The position numbers and the translations under genes were made by a program. Positions 42,124-51,996 of a stretch of 64,000 nt of DNA are shown here, piece after piece (position 1 is the first letter of the stretch; each line of letters begins with the position of its first letter). This DNA comes from Antiquaquibacter metalliresistens (GTDB lineage: Bacteria; Actinomycetota; Actinomycetes; Actinomycetales; Microbacteriaceae): assembly GCF_029211225.1 (NCBI RefSeq), contig NZ_JARGEM010000003.1, positions 372,001 to 436,000 on the forward strand, read 5' to 3'. A model generated the notes under the pieces. That model was not told the origin of the DNA. It was given only the letters and a program-made list of their open reading frames with translations, and ran no database searches.

Positions 42124-42129
42124 TAGCCT
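42124..42129 (+). promoter_or_regulatory. Putative -10 box of dapA (TAGCCT), leaderless
   Basis: TAGCCT is 7 nt before the GTG at 42137, and lies downstream of the AbiEi-like remnant. Confidence 0.45.
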
Positions 42130-42136
42130 GGACACC

Positions 42137-43111
42137 GTGTCAACGACCAATCCCTTCGGCCAAGTGCTCATCGCGCTCGTCACTCCGTTCACCTCCGACG
42201 GCGAAGTCGACTGGGCCGGTGTGGAGCGGCACATCGATGACGTCATCACCGCGGGTGCCGACGGCATCGTCGTCACCGGAACGACCGGCGAGACCTCGAC
42301 CCTGACGGACGAGGAGAAGATCCAGCTCGTGCGAGTCGGCAAGGCCGTCGCGGCGGGGCGGGCGACGATCATCACCGGTGGCGGCTCGAACGAGACCGCC
42401 CACGCGATCGAGCTGTACAAGGCCAGCGAGAAGGCCGGCGCCGACGGCGCTCTCGTCGTCACGCCGTACTACAACAAGCCGACCCAGTCGGGCATCCTTA
42501 CACACTTCCGCATGGTGGCCGACGCCACCGACCTGCCCGTCATGCTCTACGACATCCCGGGGCGCACCGGTGTGCCGATCCGCTTCGAGACGCTCGTGCG
42601 CGCCTCGAAGCACCCCAACATCCTCGCCGTCAAAGACGCCAAGGGTGACTTCGCCGAGGTGAGCCGCGTGCTCAACCAGACCGACCTGCTGTACTTCTCC
42701 GGTGACGACGCGAACGTGCTTCCACACCTGTCGATCGGTGCGACCGGACTCGTCGGCGTGACCGGCAACATCACCGCGACGCCGTACCGGCAGATCGTCG
42801 ACGCCGTCAACGCCGGGGATCTGACGACCGCCACCGCGGCCCACAAGTCCCTCGAGCCGCTCGTGCGCGCAGTGATGACCCACGTGCCCGGGACCGTCGC
42901 GGCGAAGTACATCCTGCACGGCCTCGGGCGCATCGCCAGTCCGCGGGTGCGACTGCCACTCGTCGGCCCGGAGGACTTCGAGGCGGCGATCATCGAGGAC
43001 GATCTCGACCTGGTCAAGAACATCCCCGGAGTGGATTTCGACAACTTCCGCCCCGACCGCAATGCCGCCGCGGGCGGCGCACTCCCGAAGGTCGCGGGCA
43101 CCACCCGCTAA
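42137..43111 (+). CDS. dapA: 4-hydroxy-tetrahydrodipicolinate synthase
   Basis: 324 residues, GTG start. Schiff-base lysine in NILAVKDAKGDFAEV (~165). Active-site tyrosine in LVVTPYYNKPTQSG (~112). VTGTTGETSTLTDEEK binds the pyruvate carboxylate. It joins pyruvate and aspartate semialdehyde, the first step toward diaminopimelate. The gene lies 50 nt upstream of the RNase J gene, which has AAGGAA before its start. Confidence 0.96.
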   Translation: MSTTNPFGQVLIALVTPFTSDGEVDWAGVERHIDDVITAGADGIVVTGTTGETSTLTDEEKIQLVRVGKAVAAGRATIITGGGSNETAHAIELYKASEKAGADGALVVTPYYNKPTQSGILTHFRMVADATDLPVMLYDIPGRTGVPIRFETLVRASKHPNILAVKDAKGDFAEVSRVLNQTDLLYFSGDDANVLPHLSIGATGLVGVTGNITATPYRQIVDAVNAGDLTTATAAHKSLEPLVRAVMTHVPGTVAAKYILHGLGRIASPRVRLPLVGPEDFEAAIIEDDLDLVKNIPGVDFDNFRPDRNAAAGGALPKVAGTTR

Positions 43112-43161
43112 ACGCTTCAACCGGGGGCTCGAGGCCCCACACACTCAAGCACAAGGAACCG

Positions 43162-44838
43162 ATGCCAGTCTCAATCTCCGATCCGCCCGTCCTCACCGCC
43201 GGCACGCTGCGCGTCACCCCCATCGGTGGTCTCGGTGAGATCGGACGCAACATGACGACGTTCGAGATCGACGGCAAGATCCTCATCGTCGACTGCGGTG
43301 TGCTCTTCCCCGAGGAGAACCAGCCGGGCGTCGACCTGATCCTGCCGGACTTCAGCTCGATTCGGGACCGTCTCGACGACGTGCTCGGCATCGTGCTCAC
43401 GCACGGGCACGAGGACCACATCGGTGCGGTGCCATACCTGCTGAAGCTGCGCGAGGACATCCCGATCATCGGCTCGACGCTCACGCTGGCCCTCATCGAG
43501 GCCAAGCTCAAGGAGCACCGCATCAAGCCGTACACGCTCACGGTCGCGGAGGGGCAGAGCGAACGCCTCGGTCCGTTCGAGCTCGAGTTCGTCGCGGTCA
43601 ACCACTCGATCCCGGATGCGCTCGCCGTCGCCATCACCACCCGCGCCGGCGTCGTGCTCCACACCGGCGACTTCAAGATGGACCAGCTTCCGCTCGACGA
43701 CCGCATCACCGACCTGCGCGCCTTCGCACGCCTCGGCGAGGCCGGCGTCGACCTGTTCATGCCGGACTCCACCAACGCGGATGTCCCCGGCTTCACCCCG
43801 AGCGAGCGCGACATCGGCCCGGTGATCGAGGCGGTCATGGCGAAGGCGCCGCGCCGGGTGATCGTCGCGAGCTTCTCCAGCCACGTGCACCGCGTGCAGC
43901 AGGTGCTGGATGCCGCGGTCGCCAACAACCGCAAGGTCGTGCTCATGGGGCGCTCCATGGTGCGCAACATGGGGATCGCCGCCGAGCTCGGCTACCTCAA
44001 GGTGCCCGACGGCGTGCTGATCGACGCGAAGAAGGCCCTCGACCTGCCCGACGACCGCATCGTCTACATGTCCACGGGCAGTCAGGGCGAGCCGATGGCG
44101 GTGCTCGCCCGCATGGCGAACCTGGAACACCAGATCGAGATCGGCAAGGGCGACACGGTCATCCTCGCCTCGAGCCTCATCCCCGGCAACGAGAACGCCG
44201 TCTACCGCGTGATCAACGGGCTCATGAAGCTCGGTGCGACCGTGGTGCACAAGGGCAACGCGAAGGTGCACGTCTCCGGGCACGCCGCCGCGGGCGAGTT
44301 GCTCTACTGCTACAACATCATCAAGCCGAAGAACGTGCTGCCGGTGCACGGCGAGCAGCGTCACCTCGTCGCGAACGCCGACCTCGCGATGCTCACCGGG
44401 GTGCCGGAGAGCAACACGATCATCGCCGAGGACGGCACCGTGATCGATCTGCGGGACGGCATCGCGAAGGTGGTGGGGCAGCTCGATCTCGGGTACGTCT
44501 ACGTGGACGGTTCGAGCGTGGGCGAGATCACGGATGCCGACCTCAAGGATCGCCGCATCCTCGCCGAGGAGGGCTTCATCTCGATCTTCGTCGCCGTCGA
44601 CCCGCAGACCGGCAAGGTGATCGTCGGCCCGGAGATCCAGGCCCGCGGCTTCGCGGAGGATGAGAACGTCTTCGACACCGTGCTGCCGCAGGTCGTGAAG
44701 GCGCTCACCGATGCCGCCGAGAACGGCACTCGCGACACGCACGCCTTCGCACAGGTGATCCGCCGCACGGTCGGCCGCTGGGTCAACACCCAGCACCGCC
44801 GCCGCCCGATGATCGTGCCGGTGGTGATCGAGGCGTAG
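43162..44838 (+). CDS. rnj: Ribonuclease J
   Basis: 558 residues. Metallo-beta-lactamase core: LTHGHEDHIGAVPYLL (~80) binds zinc, HTGDFKMDQLPLD (~167) gives the third histidine. The beta-CASP block MPDSTNADVPGFTPSE and SFSSHVHRVQQVLDAA follow, then ASSLIPGNENAVYRVINGLMKLG and HVSGHAAAGELLYCYNIIKPKNVLPVHGE. RNase J has 5'-to-3' exo and endo activity on RNA and partners with PNPase. The stop codon is part of a hairpin that is duplicated downstream. Confidence 0.95.
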   Translation: MPVSISDPPVLTAGTLRVTPIGGLGEIGRNMTTFEIDGKILIVDCGVLFPEENQPGVDLILPDFSSIRDRLDDVLGIVLTHGHEDHIGAVPYLLKLREDIPIIGSTLTLALIEAKLKEHRIKPYTLTVAEGQSERLGPFELEFVAVNHSIPDALAVAITTRAGVVLHTGDFKMDQLPLDDRITDLRAFARLGEAGVDLFMPDSTNADVPGFTPSERDIGPVIEAVMAKAPRRVIVASFSSHVHRVQQVLDAAVANNRKVVLMGRSMVRNMGIAAELGYLKVPDGVLIDAKKALDLPDDRIVYMSTGSQGEPMAVLARMANLEHQIEIGKGDTVILASSLIPGNENAVYRVINGLMKLGATVVHKGNAKVHVSGHAAAGELLYCYNIIKPKNVLPVHGEQRHLVANADLAMLTGVPESNTIIAEDGTVIDLRDGIAKVVGQLDLGYVYVDGSSVGEITDADLKDRRILAEEGFISIFVAVDPQTGKVIVGPEIQARGFAEDENVFDTVLPQVVKALTDAAENGTRDTHAFAQVIRRTVGRWVNTQHRRRPMIVPVVIEA

Positions 44839-44951
44839 CCTCGATCACCCGGTGGCGCTGTGATTCGTCGATCCGGCCTCGCCGGATCGATCGAGGCGTA
44901 GCCTCGATCACCCGGTGGCGCTGTGATTCGTCGATCCGGCCTCGCCGGATC
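44826..44951 (+). repeat. Perfect 63-bp tandem duplication at the RNase J stop
   Basis: Two exact copies, 44826-44888 and 44889-44951, with five bases of a third. Copy one contains the last codons and the TAG stop of the RNase J gene. Each unit has two hairpins: GATCGAGGC-GTA-GCCTCGATC, whose loop is part of the stop, and GATCCGGC-CTC-GCCGGATC. It thus doubles a terminator-like structure. Being 63 bp, 21 codons, the repeat also leaves an open frame on the minus strand that is not a gene. Confidence 0.9.
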
Positions 44952-45078
44952 GATCGCGCTTGACGTTCCAGCCACGCGGAACGTTGGGCTTTCGAATCAT
45001 CCTCGGGTGTGATGTTCTGGAACCCGCGCCCGCATAGCGTTGACGGGTCGTTGTTCCGAGCACTGGAGTCGTCGCTAC

Positions 45079-46092
45079 GTGGCTATCGCACGCAAATGGG
45101 TCTTTCCGATCGTCTGGATCGTCGTCTTCGCCGCCATCGCCGCGGCGCTGGTGAAGATCGCGTTCTTCCCCGACTCGTCCGAGGCGAGCTCCCCGCCGCA
45201 GCCCGGCGCGGAGATCACCGAGCCGCAGTGGGAGGTCGTGCGCGGTGACGTGCGCAACGACGTGACCCTCAGTGGCACCGTCGCCGCCGACGAGGCGGTG
45301 CCGATCATCGCGACGCTCACGGGCGAGGTGCGGGAGGTGCTCGCGGGCCAGGGCCAATCGGTCTCGGCCGGGCAGGAGCTGCTCAAGCTGCGCGCCGAGG
45401 TGGTCTATCCCGATGGCACGAGCGGCACGAAGTGGTCGATCGTCACGGCGCCGGCCTCCGGCGTGCTGTCGAGCTTCGCGGTGCTCGTCGGTCAGCAGTA
45501 CCAGATCGGCGGGACGATCGGGCAGGTCGCGCCTCCGAGCTTCCACGTCAGCGGCAGCATCCCGCCCGAACAGCTCTATCGACTCATCGAGCGACCGGCG
45601 GATGCCCAGGTCACCATCAACGGCGGCCCGGCACCGTTCACCTGCACCGGACTGACGATCACGACGGCGCTCGCGGGCGAAGGATCCGGCGAGGGCGCGG
45701 GACCCGGCACGGGCACGGGCGGCACCGGGTCCACCGGCGGACCGGTCGTGCGTTGCGCGGTTCCCGCCGAGGTGACCGTCTTCGCGGGTCTGACTGCCGA
45801 GGTGGTGATCGCGGGCGGCATCGCCGAGGGCGTGCTCATCGTGCCGACCACCGCGGTCGAGGGCGGCGGTGGCACGGGCAACGTCTACTTCGTGCTCCCG
45901 GACGGTTCCACCGAACTGCGTGAGGTCACCCTCGGGCTCAGTGACGGTCAGAACGTGGAGGTGACCGGAGGGCTCGAGGAAGGTGACCTGATCCTGCAAT
46001 TCGTGCCGGGTGCTCCATCGGATCCGATGGGCGGGATCAAGGGCGAGAACTGCACCATGCTGCCCGACGGCGGAACGGTCTGCCAGGGATGA
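45079..46092 (+). CDS. Efflux periplasmic-adaptor-like protein (HlyD/MacA family)
   Basis: 337 residues from the GTG at 45079; an earlier GTG at 45040 would add 13 residues. One N-terminal membrane helix (FPIVWIVVFAAIAAALVKIAFF) is followed by an adaptor fold: GTVAADEAVPIIATLTGEVREVLAGQGQSVSAGQELLKL (lipoyl-like) and VLIVPTTAVEGGGGTGNVYFVLPDG (beta-barrel). The middle holds a glycine-rich insert (GEGSGEGAGPGTGTGGTGSTGG) and the end has two cysteines (NCTM, VCQG). It is the first gene of a MacAB-like operon; with no outer membrane, it may extend the permease into the cell wall. Confidence 0.8.
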   Translation: MAIARKWVFPIVWIVVFAAIAAALVKIAFFPDSSEASSPPQPGAEITEPQWEVVRGDVRNDVTLSGTVAADEAVPIIATLTGEVREVLAGQGQSVSAGQELLKLRAEVVYPDGTSGTKWSIVTAPASGVLSSFAVLVGQQYQIGGTIGQVAPPSFHVSGSIPPEQLYRLIERPADAQVTINGGPAPFTCTGLTITTALAGEGSGEGAGPGTGTGGTGSTGGPVVRCAVPAEVTVFAGLTAEVVIAGGIAEGVLIVPTTAVEGGGGTGNVYFVLPDGSTELREVTLGLSDGQNVEVTGGLEEGDLILQFVPGAPSDPMGGIKGENCTMLPDGGTVCQG

Positions 46093-46814
46093 CGCTGCTC
46101 TCGCTCGAGGCGGTGACCCGCTCGGTCGAACTGCCGGATGGTGAGCGCCTGGAGATTCTCAAGGGCGTGGACCTCGACGTCGAGGTCGGCGACCACGTGA
46201 GCATCGTCGGCCGGTCCGGATCGGGCAAGTCGACGCTGCTGAACCTGCTCGGACTGCTGGACACGCCGACGAGCGGCAGCATCCGCTTCGACGACGAGCC
46301 GCTCGAGAAGCTCTCGGGCGGCCGACGCGACCGCAAGCGGGGCAAGGACATCGGGTTCATCTTCCAGCAGTTCAACCTGCTGCAGGGTCGCACGGCCCTC
46401 GAGAACGTCGTCACGCCGCTGCTCTATTCGAAGGGACGGCAGTTCTGGCGCCGCACCGCGCTGGCGGCCGAGATGCTGGAGCGGGTGGGGCTGGAACACC
46501 GCATGGCCTCGACCCCCGACAAACTCTCCGGGGGCGAGCAGCAGCGCGTCGCGATCGCACGCGCGCTCGTGCGCGGGCCGCGGCTCATCCTCGCGGACGA
46601 GCCGACCGGGGCTCTCGACATCGAGACCGGCAATTCGGTGATGGCCCTGCTCGACGAGGTCGCCGAGAACTCGGGTGCGGCCCTGATCACGATCACGCAC
46701 GACGCGAACGTCGCCGCGCTCGCGCGCCGTCACTACCGTCTCGACCGCGGCGTGCTCGCACCCGTCGACGTCAACCGCGTGCTCGCGATCTCGCTGCCGG
46801 AGGCGACGCTGTGA
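46089..46814 (+). CDS. ABC transporter ATP-binding protein, MacB/LolD type
   Basis: 241 residues. Walker A GRSGSGKSTLLNLLGLLD (~42), Q-loop FIFQQFNLLQGRTALENV (~92), signature LSGGEQQRVAIARAL (~143), Walker B LILADEPTGALD (~164), H-loop ITITHDANVA (~200). Overlaps genes on both sides by 4 nt, a tight operon. Energises the FtsX-like permease that follows. The group exports lipoproteins, peptides or macrolides. Confidence 0.92.
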   Translation: MTLLSLEAVTRSVELPDGERLEILKGVDLDVEVGDHVSIVGRSGSGKSTLLNLLGLLDTPTSGSIRFDDEPLEKLSGGRRDRKRGKDIGFIFQQFNLLQGRTALENVVTPLLYSKGRQFWRRTALAAEMLERVGLEHRMASTPDKLSGGEQQRVAIARALVRGPRLILADEPTGALDIETGNSVMALLDEVAENSGAALITITHDANVAALARRHYRLDRGVLAPVDVNRVLAISLPEATL

Positions 46815-48109
46815 GCACCGAGTTGGAGCCCGCACCGCGCCGCAGCACGGCGCTCGCCCGACGAGCGCTGGCGGCCGAGCGCGGCGGACCCACGAGCGCG
46901 CTCGTCGGCTCGGTCGTCGAGGCATGGGACGAGCTGCGAGTGCATCGCGGTCGCGTGCTGCTGAGCCTCATCGGCGTCGGGGTCGCCGTCGCCGCCCTGA
47001 CGAGCGTGCTCGGCATCGGCGCGATCGCCCAGCAGGCCCAGGTCGAGCAACTCGAGCGCGGATCCGGGCGTCCCGCGACCCTCGTGCTCGGCACGCCGTA
47101 TGACCCGGTCTCGGGCGCGCAAGCGGACGCCGGGCGCTTCAGGGATGCCGTCGCGACCGCGGTCGAGCGCTACGCCATCGAGTACTCGAGTTCGAACGTC
47201 TGGGTGGACAGCACCGTGCAGTTCCCGGATGGCGCGACCTCGGTGGGCACGCAGGCCGTCGACGTGGATTTCGGCGTCATGCACCGAATCGAGCTCGGTG
47301 AGGGCCGCTGGTTCACCGACCGCGACGAGTTGCGTTTCGCGCCGGCGCTCGTGGTCAACAACGAGTTCTGGGAGCGCATCGGTTCCCCGCCGCTGGAGAG
47401 CCACCCCACGGTCACCATCCTCGGCGACCAGGATGTCACCGCGGTGATCGTCGGCGTGACACCGCCCATGCCCTATGAAGACGGCTACTACTCGATGTTC
47501 ATGCTGGGCAGCGCGTGGGAGGCGCTGGCGGGGCCCGCCGCGGTCGCCCAGGCCTTCCCCCAGGTGGAGTTCTGGGTGCCGATCGACCTGGCGGAGCAGT
47601 TGACGACGCTGATCAAGCGGGACATCGCCGCGGCATTCGGCGATGACTGGCAGGTCGATGTGAACCGGCAGGACTACCTCGCCTGGGGCAACGACGACCC
47701 GACCGCCGTGATCCGTCTCGTGCTCGCGGGGATCGCCGTGCTGATCCTGATGCTGGGCGCGCTGGGGTTGGTGAACATCTCGCTTGTGACCGTGCGGCAG
47801 CGCATCCGGGAGATCGGCATCCGCCGCGCCTTCGGTGCCACCGCGCCCCGAGTCTTCTTCGCGGTCATGATGGAGAGCGTCGTCGCGACCTTCGTCGCCG
47901 GCGCCGTCGGCGTGGGACTGGCGATCGCGCTCGTGCAGAGCCCGATCGTGCAGAACTTCATCGCGCCGGGGCTCGTCGACGTGCCGCCCTTCCCGGTGGA
48001 GGCGGCGCTCATGGGGCTCGGCGCGGCGACCCTCGTCGGTGCTCTCGCCGGGCTGCTGCCCGCACTCGTGGCCGTGCGGGTGAAGGTGATCGACGCGATC
48101 CGGTACTAG
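46811..48109 (+). CDS. ABC transporter permease, MacB/FtsX type
   Basis: 432 residues. A first membrane helix (LLSLIGVGVAVAALTSVLGIGAIAQQ), a large extracytoplasmic domain (~80-300), then three membrane helices at the end (VLILMLGALGLVNISLVTVRQRIREIGIRRAFGA, SVVATFVAGAVGVGLAIALV, MGLGAATLVGALAGLLPALVAVRV). This is the FtsX/MacB plan. IGIRRAFGAT is the coupling helix that docks on the ATPase. Third gene of the operon. Confidence 0.9.
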   Translation: MSTELEPAPRRSTALARRALAAERGGPTSALVGSVVEAWDELRVHRGRVLLSLIGVGVAVAALTSVLGIGAIAQQAQVEQLERGSGRPATLVLGTPYDPVSGAQADAGRFRDAVATAVERYAIEYSSSNVWVDSTVQFPDGATSVGTQAVDVDFGVMHRIELGEGRWFTDRDELRFAPALVVNNEFWERIGSPPLESHPTVTILGDQDVTAVIVGVTPPMPYEDGYYSMFMLGSAWEALAGPAAVAQAFPQVEFWVPIDLAEQLTTLIKRDIAAAFGDDWQVDVNRQDYLAWGNDDPTAVIRLVLAGIAVLILMLGALGLVNISLVTVRQRIREIGIRRAFGATAPRVFFAVMMESVVATFVAGAVGVGLAIALVQSPIVQNFIAPGLVDVPPFPVEAALMGLGAATLVGALAGLLPALVAVRVKVIDAIRY

Positions 48110-48127
48110 ACCTGGCAGGATGTGCGC

Positions 48128-48589
48128 GTGAAGATCCGGCAGGCACGGGACGACGACCGCGCGTCCATCGAGCGGGCCTTCGTGCTGACCGCGGACTGGA
48201 ATCCCGCTCGGGTGCGGGGCGAGGCCTTCTGGCGCGCGGATCCGACGTTCGCGCCTTACGTCGAGGGCTGGATGCGTCCGGGCGATTCGGGCTACGTCGC
48301 CGAGATCGATGGCGGGGTTGTGGGGGTGCTCTGGATGCGACTGTTCAGCGCGCAGCATCCCGGCTACGGCTTCGTCGACGACCGCACCCCCGAGCTCGGC
48401 ATCGCGGTGTGGCCGGGCCACCGCGGGCGCGGCATCGGCCGCGCACTGCTGCGCGCCGCGATCGACGGCGCGGACGGCCCCGTGAGCCTCAGCGTCGAGG
48501 ACGGCAATCCGGCGATCGAGCTGTACCGCTCCGAGGGCTTCGAAGCGGTGGGCCGCTTCGGCGACGCGACGACCATGCTGCACCGCTGA
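48128..48589 (+). CDS. GNAT-family N-acetyltransferase
   Basis: 153 residues from the GTG at 48128, with AGGA 8 nt upstream; GTG at 48122 is the alternative. Motif A appears as LGIAVWPGHRGRGIGRALLRAAIDGA. The final GFEAVGRFGDATTM is the usual last strand. It follows the ABC operon by 18 nt and may be co-transcribed. Substrate unknown. Confidence 0.85.
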   Translation: MKIRQARDDDRASIERAFVLTADWNPARVRGEAFWRADPTFAPYVEGWMRPGDSGYVAEIDGGVVGVLWMRLFSAQHPGYGFVDDRTPELGIAVWPGHRGRGIGRALLRAAIDGADGPVSLSVEDGNPAIELYRSEGFEAVGRFGDATTMLHR

Positions 48590-48627
48590 GCCGGGTGTCG
48601 TTCCGGCCCGTCGACGGGGGCCGCGGG

Positions 48628-48633
48628 TACCGT
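48628..48633 (+). promoter_or_regulatory. Putative -10 box of ftsK (TACCGT), leaderless
   Basis: TACCGT is 7 nt before the ATG at 48641, and decides that start over the GTG at 48632. Confidence 0.4.
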
Positions 48634-48640
48634 GGACGCC

Positions 48641-51310
48641 ATGGCTACGAGCACCAGGTCGACTTCGCGTGCTCGCACGCCGTCGAAGGGTGGCCGCGGC
48701 AACCAGCCGACGAAGCGGATGCCCGCCCGCAAGCAGGTCGTGATCGAGGAGCCGGGCCCGCTCGTCAAGGCCTGGATGGGTCTCGCGCACGCCGCCGGAG
48801 GCGCCTTCCGCCTGCTCGGCAAGGAGACCTTCGACAAGTCGGAGCGCCGTGACGGCGTGCCGTTCCTGATCCTCGTGCTCGCGATCGCGGGTGCGGTCGT
48901 GGAGTGGTTCAACCCCAACGACCCGGTCGCCATCGCGCTCGACGCCTGGACCTTCGGGGGACTGTTCGGTCGCGTCGCGTTCGCGCTGCCGGTGATCATG
49001 CTGCTGTTCGCGGCATGGCTGTTCCGGCATCCCTCGAGCGTGCACGACAACGGTCGCATCGGCATCGGGCTCGGCCTGCTGCTGGTGACGGTCAGCGGCC
49101 TGCTGCACACCTTCGGCGGGCAGCCGCAGCCCTCAGCAGGCGTGGAGATGCTCGCGAAGGCCGGGGGTCTCATCGGCTGGGTGGTTGCCAGCCCGCTGAT
49201 CACGATCGGCTCCGCGGCGCTCGCCACCCCGGTGATCGTCGCGTTGCTCGTGCTGTCGCTGTTCATCATCACCAAGACCCCGCCGAACCGCATCGGCTCG
49301 CGTCTGCGGGAGCTCTACGCCTACCTGTTCGGCGCGCAGCTGGCGACCGAGGAGGAGCGTGCCGCGGCGAGGGCCGCGAAGATCGAGGAGTCGCTCGACT
49401 TCGGCTCGATGACCGACCTCGGTCTCGGCGACGAAGACCCGGCTTCGCTGCCGTGGTGGCGGCGCAACAAGGCCAACCGCACCGGAGAGCCGGCGTTCGA
49501 CAGCCCCGTGATCGCGCGCGAGGTACCGGCCGACCAACTCGAGACCGAGGTCGTGGCTCGGGTGCCCGCCGAGGGGGAGTTCGGTATCGACCTGCTGGAA
49601 GACCTGCTCAAGGCCGAGGACGCGGTCAAGCGCTTCACCGGCGAGATCGAGCCGGGTGCCACGGGCCTGCGCGAAGACGGCGCCGGGCTGCTGCCGGGCT
49701 TCACCGAGAAGGCGTCGGAGAAGGGCGCGGCGGGGGAGTTCGATCTGCCGGCCACGAAGCCGCGCACCACGACGGTGTACCGTCTGCCCGCGGCATCCCT
49801 GCTCACCCCCGGCACCCCGCCCAAGGCGCGTTCGGCGGCCAACGACGAGGTGGTCGCGGCGATCACGGAGGTGCTCAAGCAGTTCCAGGTGGATGCCGCG
49901 GTCACCGGGTTCAGCCGAGGCCCCTCGGTCACCCGCTACGAGCTCGAGCTCGGCCCGGGCGTGAAGGTCGAGCGGGTCACGGCGCTGGCCAAGAACATCA
50001 GCTATGCGGTCGCCTCGAACGAGGTGAGCATCCTCTCCCCGATCCCCGGCAAGTCGGCAATCGGCGTCGAGATCCCCAACAAGGACCGCGAGATCGTCTC
50101 GCTCGGCGACGTGCTGCGCTCCGGGGCATCCACCAAGTCCGAGCACCCGATGACGATCGGCCTCGGCAAGGACGTCGAGGGCGGCTTCGTCGTCGCCAAC
50201 CTCGCGAAGATGCCGCACCTGCTCGTCGCGGGTTCGACCGGGTCGGGCAAGTCGAGCTTCGTGAACTCGATGATCACCTCGGTGCTCATGCGCGCGAAGC
50301 CCGCCGAGGTGCGCATGGTGCTCATCGACCCCAAGCGCGTCGAGCTCTCGATCTACGCGGGCGTGCCGCACCTGATCACCCCCATCATCACGAACCCGAA
50401 GAAGGCGGCGGAGGCGCTCGCGTGGGTCGTGAAGGAGATGGACATGCGCTACGACGACCTCGCGTCGTTCGGCTTCCGTCACATCGACGACTTCAACCGC
50501 GCCGTCGTCGCGGGCGAGATCGTGCTGCCCGCCGGCAGCGAGCGCAAGCTCAGCCCCTACCCCTACCTGCTCGTCGTCGTCGACGAGCTCGCCGACCTGA
50601 TGATGGTCGCCCCCCGGGATGTCGAGGACTCGATCGTGCGCATCACCCAGCTCGCACGCGCCTCGGGCATCCATCTCGTGCTGGCCACCCAGCGCCCGTC
50701 CGTCGATGTCGTGACCGGCCTGATCAAGGCGAACGTGCCGTCGCGGCTCGCGTTCGCGGTGTCGAGCATGACCGACAGCCGCGTCATCCTGGACCAGCCG
50801 GGCGCCGAGAAGCTCATCGGCCAGGGCGATGCCCTGTTCATGCCGATGGGCGCCTCGAAGGCGATCCGCGTGCAGGGTGCCTGGGTCACCGAAGCCGAGG
50901 TGAACGCGGTCGTGCAGCACGTGATCGCCCAGGCCCGTCCCGAGTACCGCACGGACGTCGCCGTCACCGCCGAGAAGAAGAACATCGACGCCGACATCGG
51001 TGACGATCTCGAACTGCTCCTGGCCGCCGCCGAGCTGGTGGTGAGCACCCAGTTCGGCTCCACCTCGATGCTGCAGCGCAAGCTCCGCGTCGGTTTCGCG
51101 AAGGCGGGCCGCCTGATGGATCTGCTCGAATCTCGCGAGATCGTCGGTCCCTCGGAGGGCTCGAAGGCGCGCGACGTGCTCGTCACCGCCGAGCAGCTTC
51201 CTGGGGTGCTCGCGCGCCTGCGCGGCGACGACGAGCCCGGCGCGGCGCAGTACGATGAAGTCGATGGTGACTCGGACGAGGACGCCTGGAGTCTGACCGA
51301 TCGGGAGTGA
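48641..51310 (+). CDS. ftsK: FtsK/SpoIIIE DNA translocase
   Basis: 889 residues. A basic N-terminus leads to four membrane helices (~70-225). A linker follows. The motor shows Walker [20 protein letters not shown] (~530), Walker [18 protein letters not shown] (~645) and the winged-helix gamma domain ([28 protein letters not shown]) at the end that reads polar DNA sequences. It pumps chromosome ends through the closing septum and activates XerCD. It heads the block that continues with pgsA, cinA and clgR. Confidence 0.95.
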   Translation: MATSTRSTSRARTPSKGGRGNQPTKRMPARKQVVIEEPGPLVKAWMGLAHAAGGAFRLLGKETFDKSERRDGVPFLILVLAIAGAVVEWFNPNDPVAIALDAWTFGGLFGRVAFALPVIMLLFAAWLFRHPSSVHDNGRIGIGLGLLLVTVSGLLHTFGGQPQPSAGVEMLAKAGGLIGWVVASPLITIGSAALATPVIVALLVLSLFIITKTPPNRIGSRLRELYAYLFGAQLATEEERAAARAAKIEESLDFGSMTDLGLGDEDPASLPWWRRNKANRTGEPAFDSPVIAREVPADQLETEVVARVPAEGEFGIDLLEDLLKAEDAVKRFTGEIEPGATGLREDGAGLLPGFTEKASEKGAAGEFDLPATKPRTTTVYRLPAASLLTPGTPPKARSAANDEVVAAITEVLKQFQVDAAVTGFSRGPSVTRYELELGPGVKVERVTALAKNISYAVASNEVSILSPIPGKSAIGVEIPNKDREIVSLGDVLRSGASTKSEHPMTIGLGKDVEGGFVVANLAKMPHLLVAGSTGSGKSSFVNSMITSVLMRAKPAEVRMVLIDPKRVELSIYAGVPHLITPIITNPKKAAEALAWVVKEMDMRYDDLASFGFRHIDDFNRAVVAGEIVLPAGSERKLSPYPYLLVVVDELADLMMVAPRDVEDSIVRITQLARASGIHLVLATQRPSVDVVTGLIKANVPSRLAFAVSSMTDSRVILDQPGAEKLIGQGDALFMPMGASKAIRVQGAWVTEAEVNAVVQHVIAQARPEYRTDVAVTAEKKNIDADIGDDLELLLAAAELVVSTQFGSTSMLQRKLRVGFAKAGRLMDLLESREIVGPSEGSKARDVLVTAEQLPGVLARLRGDDEPGAAQYDEVDGDSDEDAWSLTDRE

Positions 51311-51996
51311 CCGAAGTGGATCCTGAGCCGCAGTCGAGCCCGGAGTCCCGTCCGACCAAGCGGCAGTCAGCGCAGGACGCCGCGAACGCCGTGCGCGACT
51401 CCATGAAGGGCCGCGTCGCGAGCAGGGGGGATACCCCGGCCTCCAGCGGCAACGTCGCGAATATCATCACCGTGGTGCGCATCCTGCTGGCACCGCTGTT
51501 CATCTGGCTGCTGCTGCAGGACGCTGGCCAGAACGGCGTGCTGCGCTATGTGGCCGCCGGGCTGTTCATCGTCGCCATCGCGACGGACAGCCTCGACGGG
51601 CACCTCGCCCGCAACCGCAACCTCATCACGGATGCCGGCATCATCCTCGACCCGATCGCCGACAAGGTGCTCATCGGCGGCGCACTCGTCACGCTGTCGA
51701 TCCTGGGTGAGGTGTGGTGGTGGGTGACCATCGTCATCCTGGTGCGCGAGTTCGGCATCACGGCGTTCCGGTTCGCGGTGCTCTCCAAGCGGGTCATCCC
51801 CGCCTCCCGCGGCGGCAAGCTGAAGACGATCGTGCAGGCGGTCGCGATCTCCCTGTTCCTCGTGCCGCTGTGGACGCTGCTGGGCGACTGGGTGCTCTGG
51901 GTCAACTGGTCGGTGATGGGCCTCGCGCTGGTGCTCACCGTGGTCACGGGCGTCGACTACCTCGTGCAGGCCTGGCGGCAGAACCGTCGTGGCTGA
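51307..51996 (+). CDS. pgsA: CDP-diacylglycerol-glycerol-3-phosphate phosphatidyltransferase
   Basis: 229 residues, GTG start overlapping the ftsK stop. Six or so helices. The CDP-alcohol motif is complete: [18 protein letters not shown] followed by IILDPIADK (~97-120), with four aspartates for metal and substrate. It makes phosphatidylglycerophosphate, precursor of phosphatidylglycerol and cardiolipin. The first 45 residues are polar, a common extension. The next gene overlaps by 8 nt. Confidence 0.93.
   Translation: MTEVDPEPQSSPESRPTKRQSAQDAANAVRDSMKGRVASRGDTPASSGNVANIITVVRILLAPLFIWLLLQDAGQNGVLRYVAAGLFIVAIATDSLDGHLARNRNLITDAGIILDPIADKVLIGGALVTLSILGEVWWWVTIVILVREFGITAFRFAVLSKRVIPASRGGKLKTIVQAVAISLFLVPLWTLLGDWVLWVNWSVMGLALVLTVVTGVDYLVQAWRQNRRG

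Noticed and set aside
40720-42126. 468-codon plus-strand frame from folA into the repeat region
   Set aside because: Only its segment from 41707 has gene-like sequence, which I report as the AbiEi-like remnant; the rest is out of frame with folA or repeat.
44499-44975. 158-codon minus-strand frame with a repeated peptide at its start
   Set aside because: The peptide repeat is the 63-bp DNA duplication; the rest is antisense to RNase J.
46733-49108. 791-codon open frame on the minus strand across the ABC permease and ftsK
   Set aside because: Low-information, His/Arg/Asp-rich translation opposite well-supported genes.
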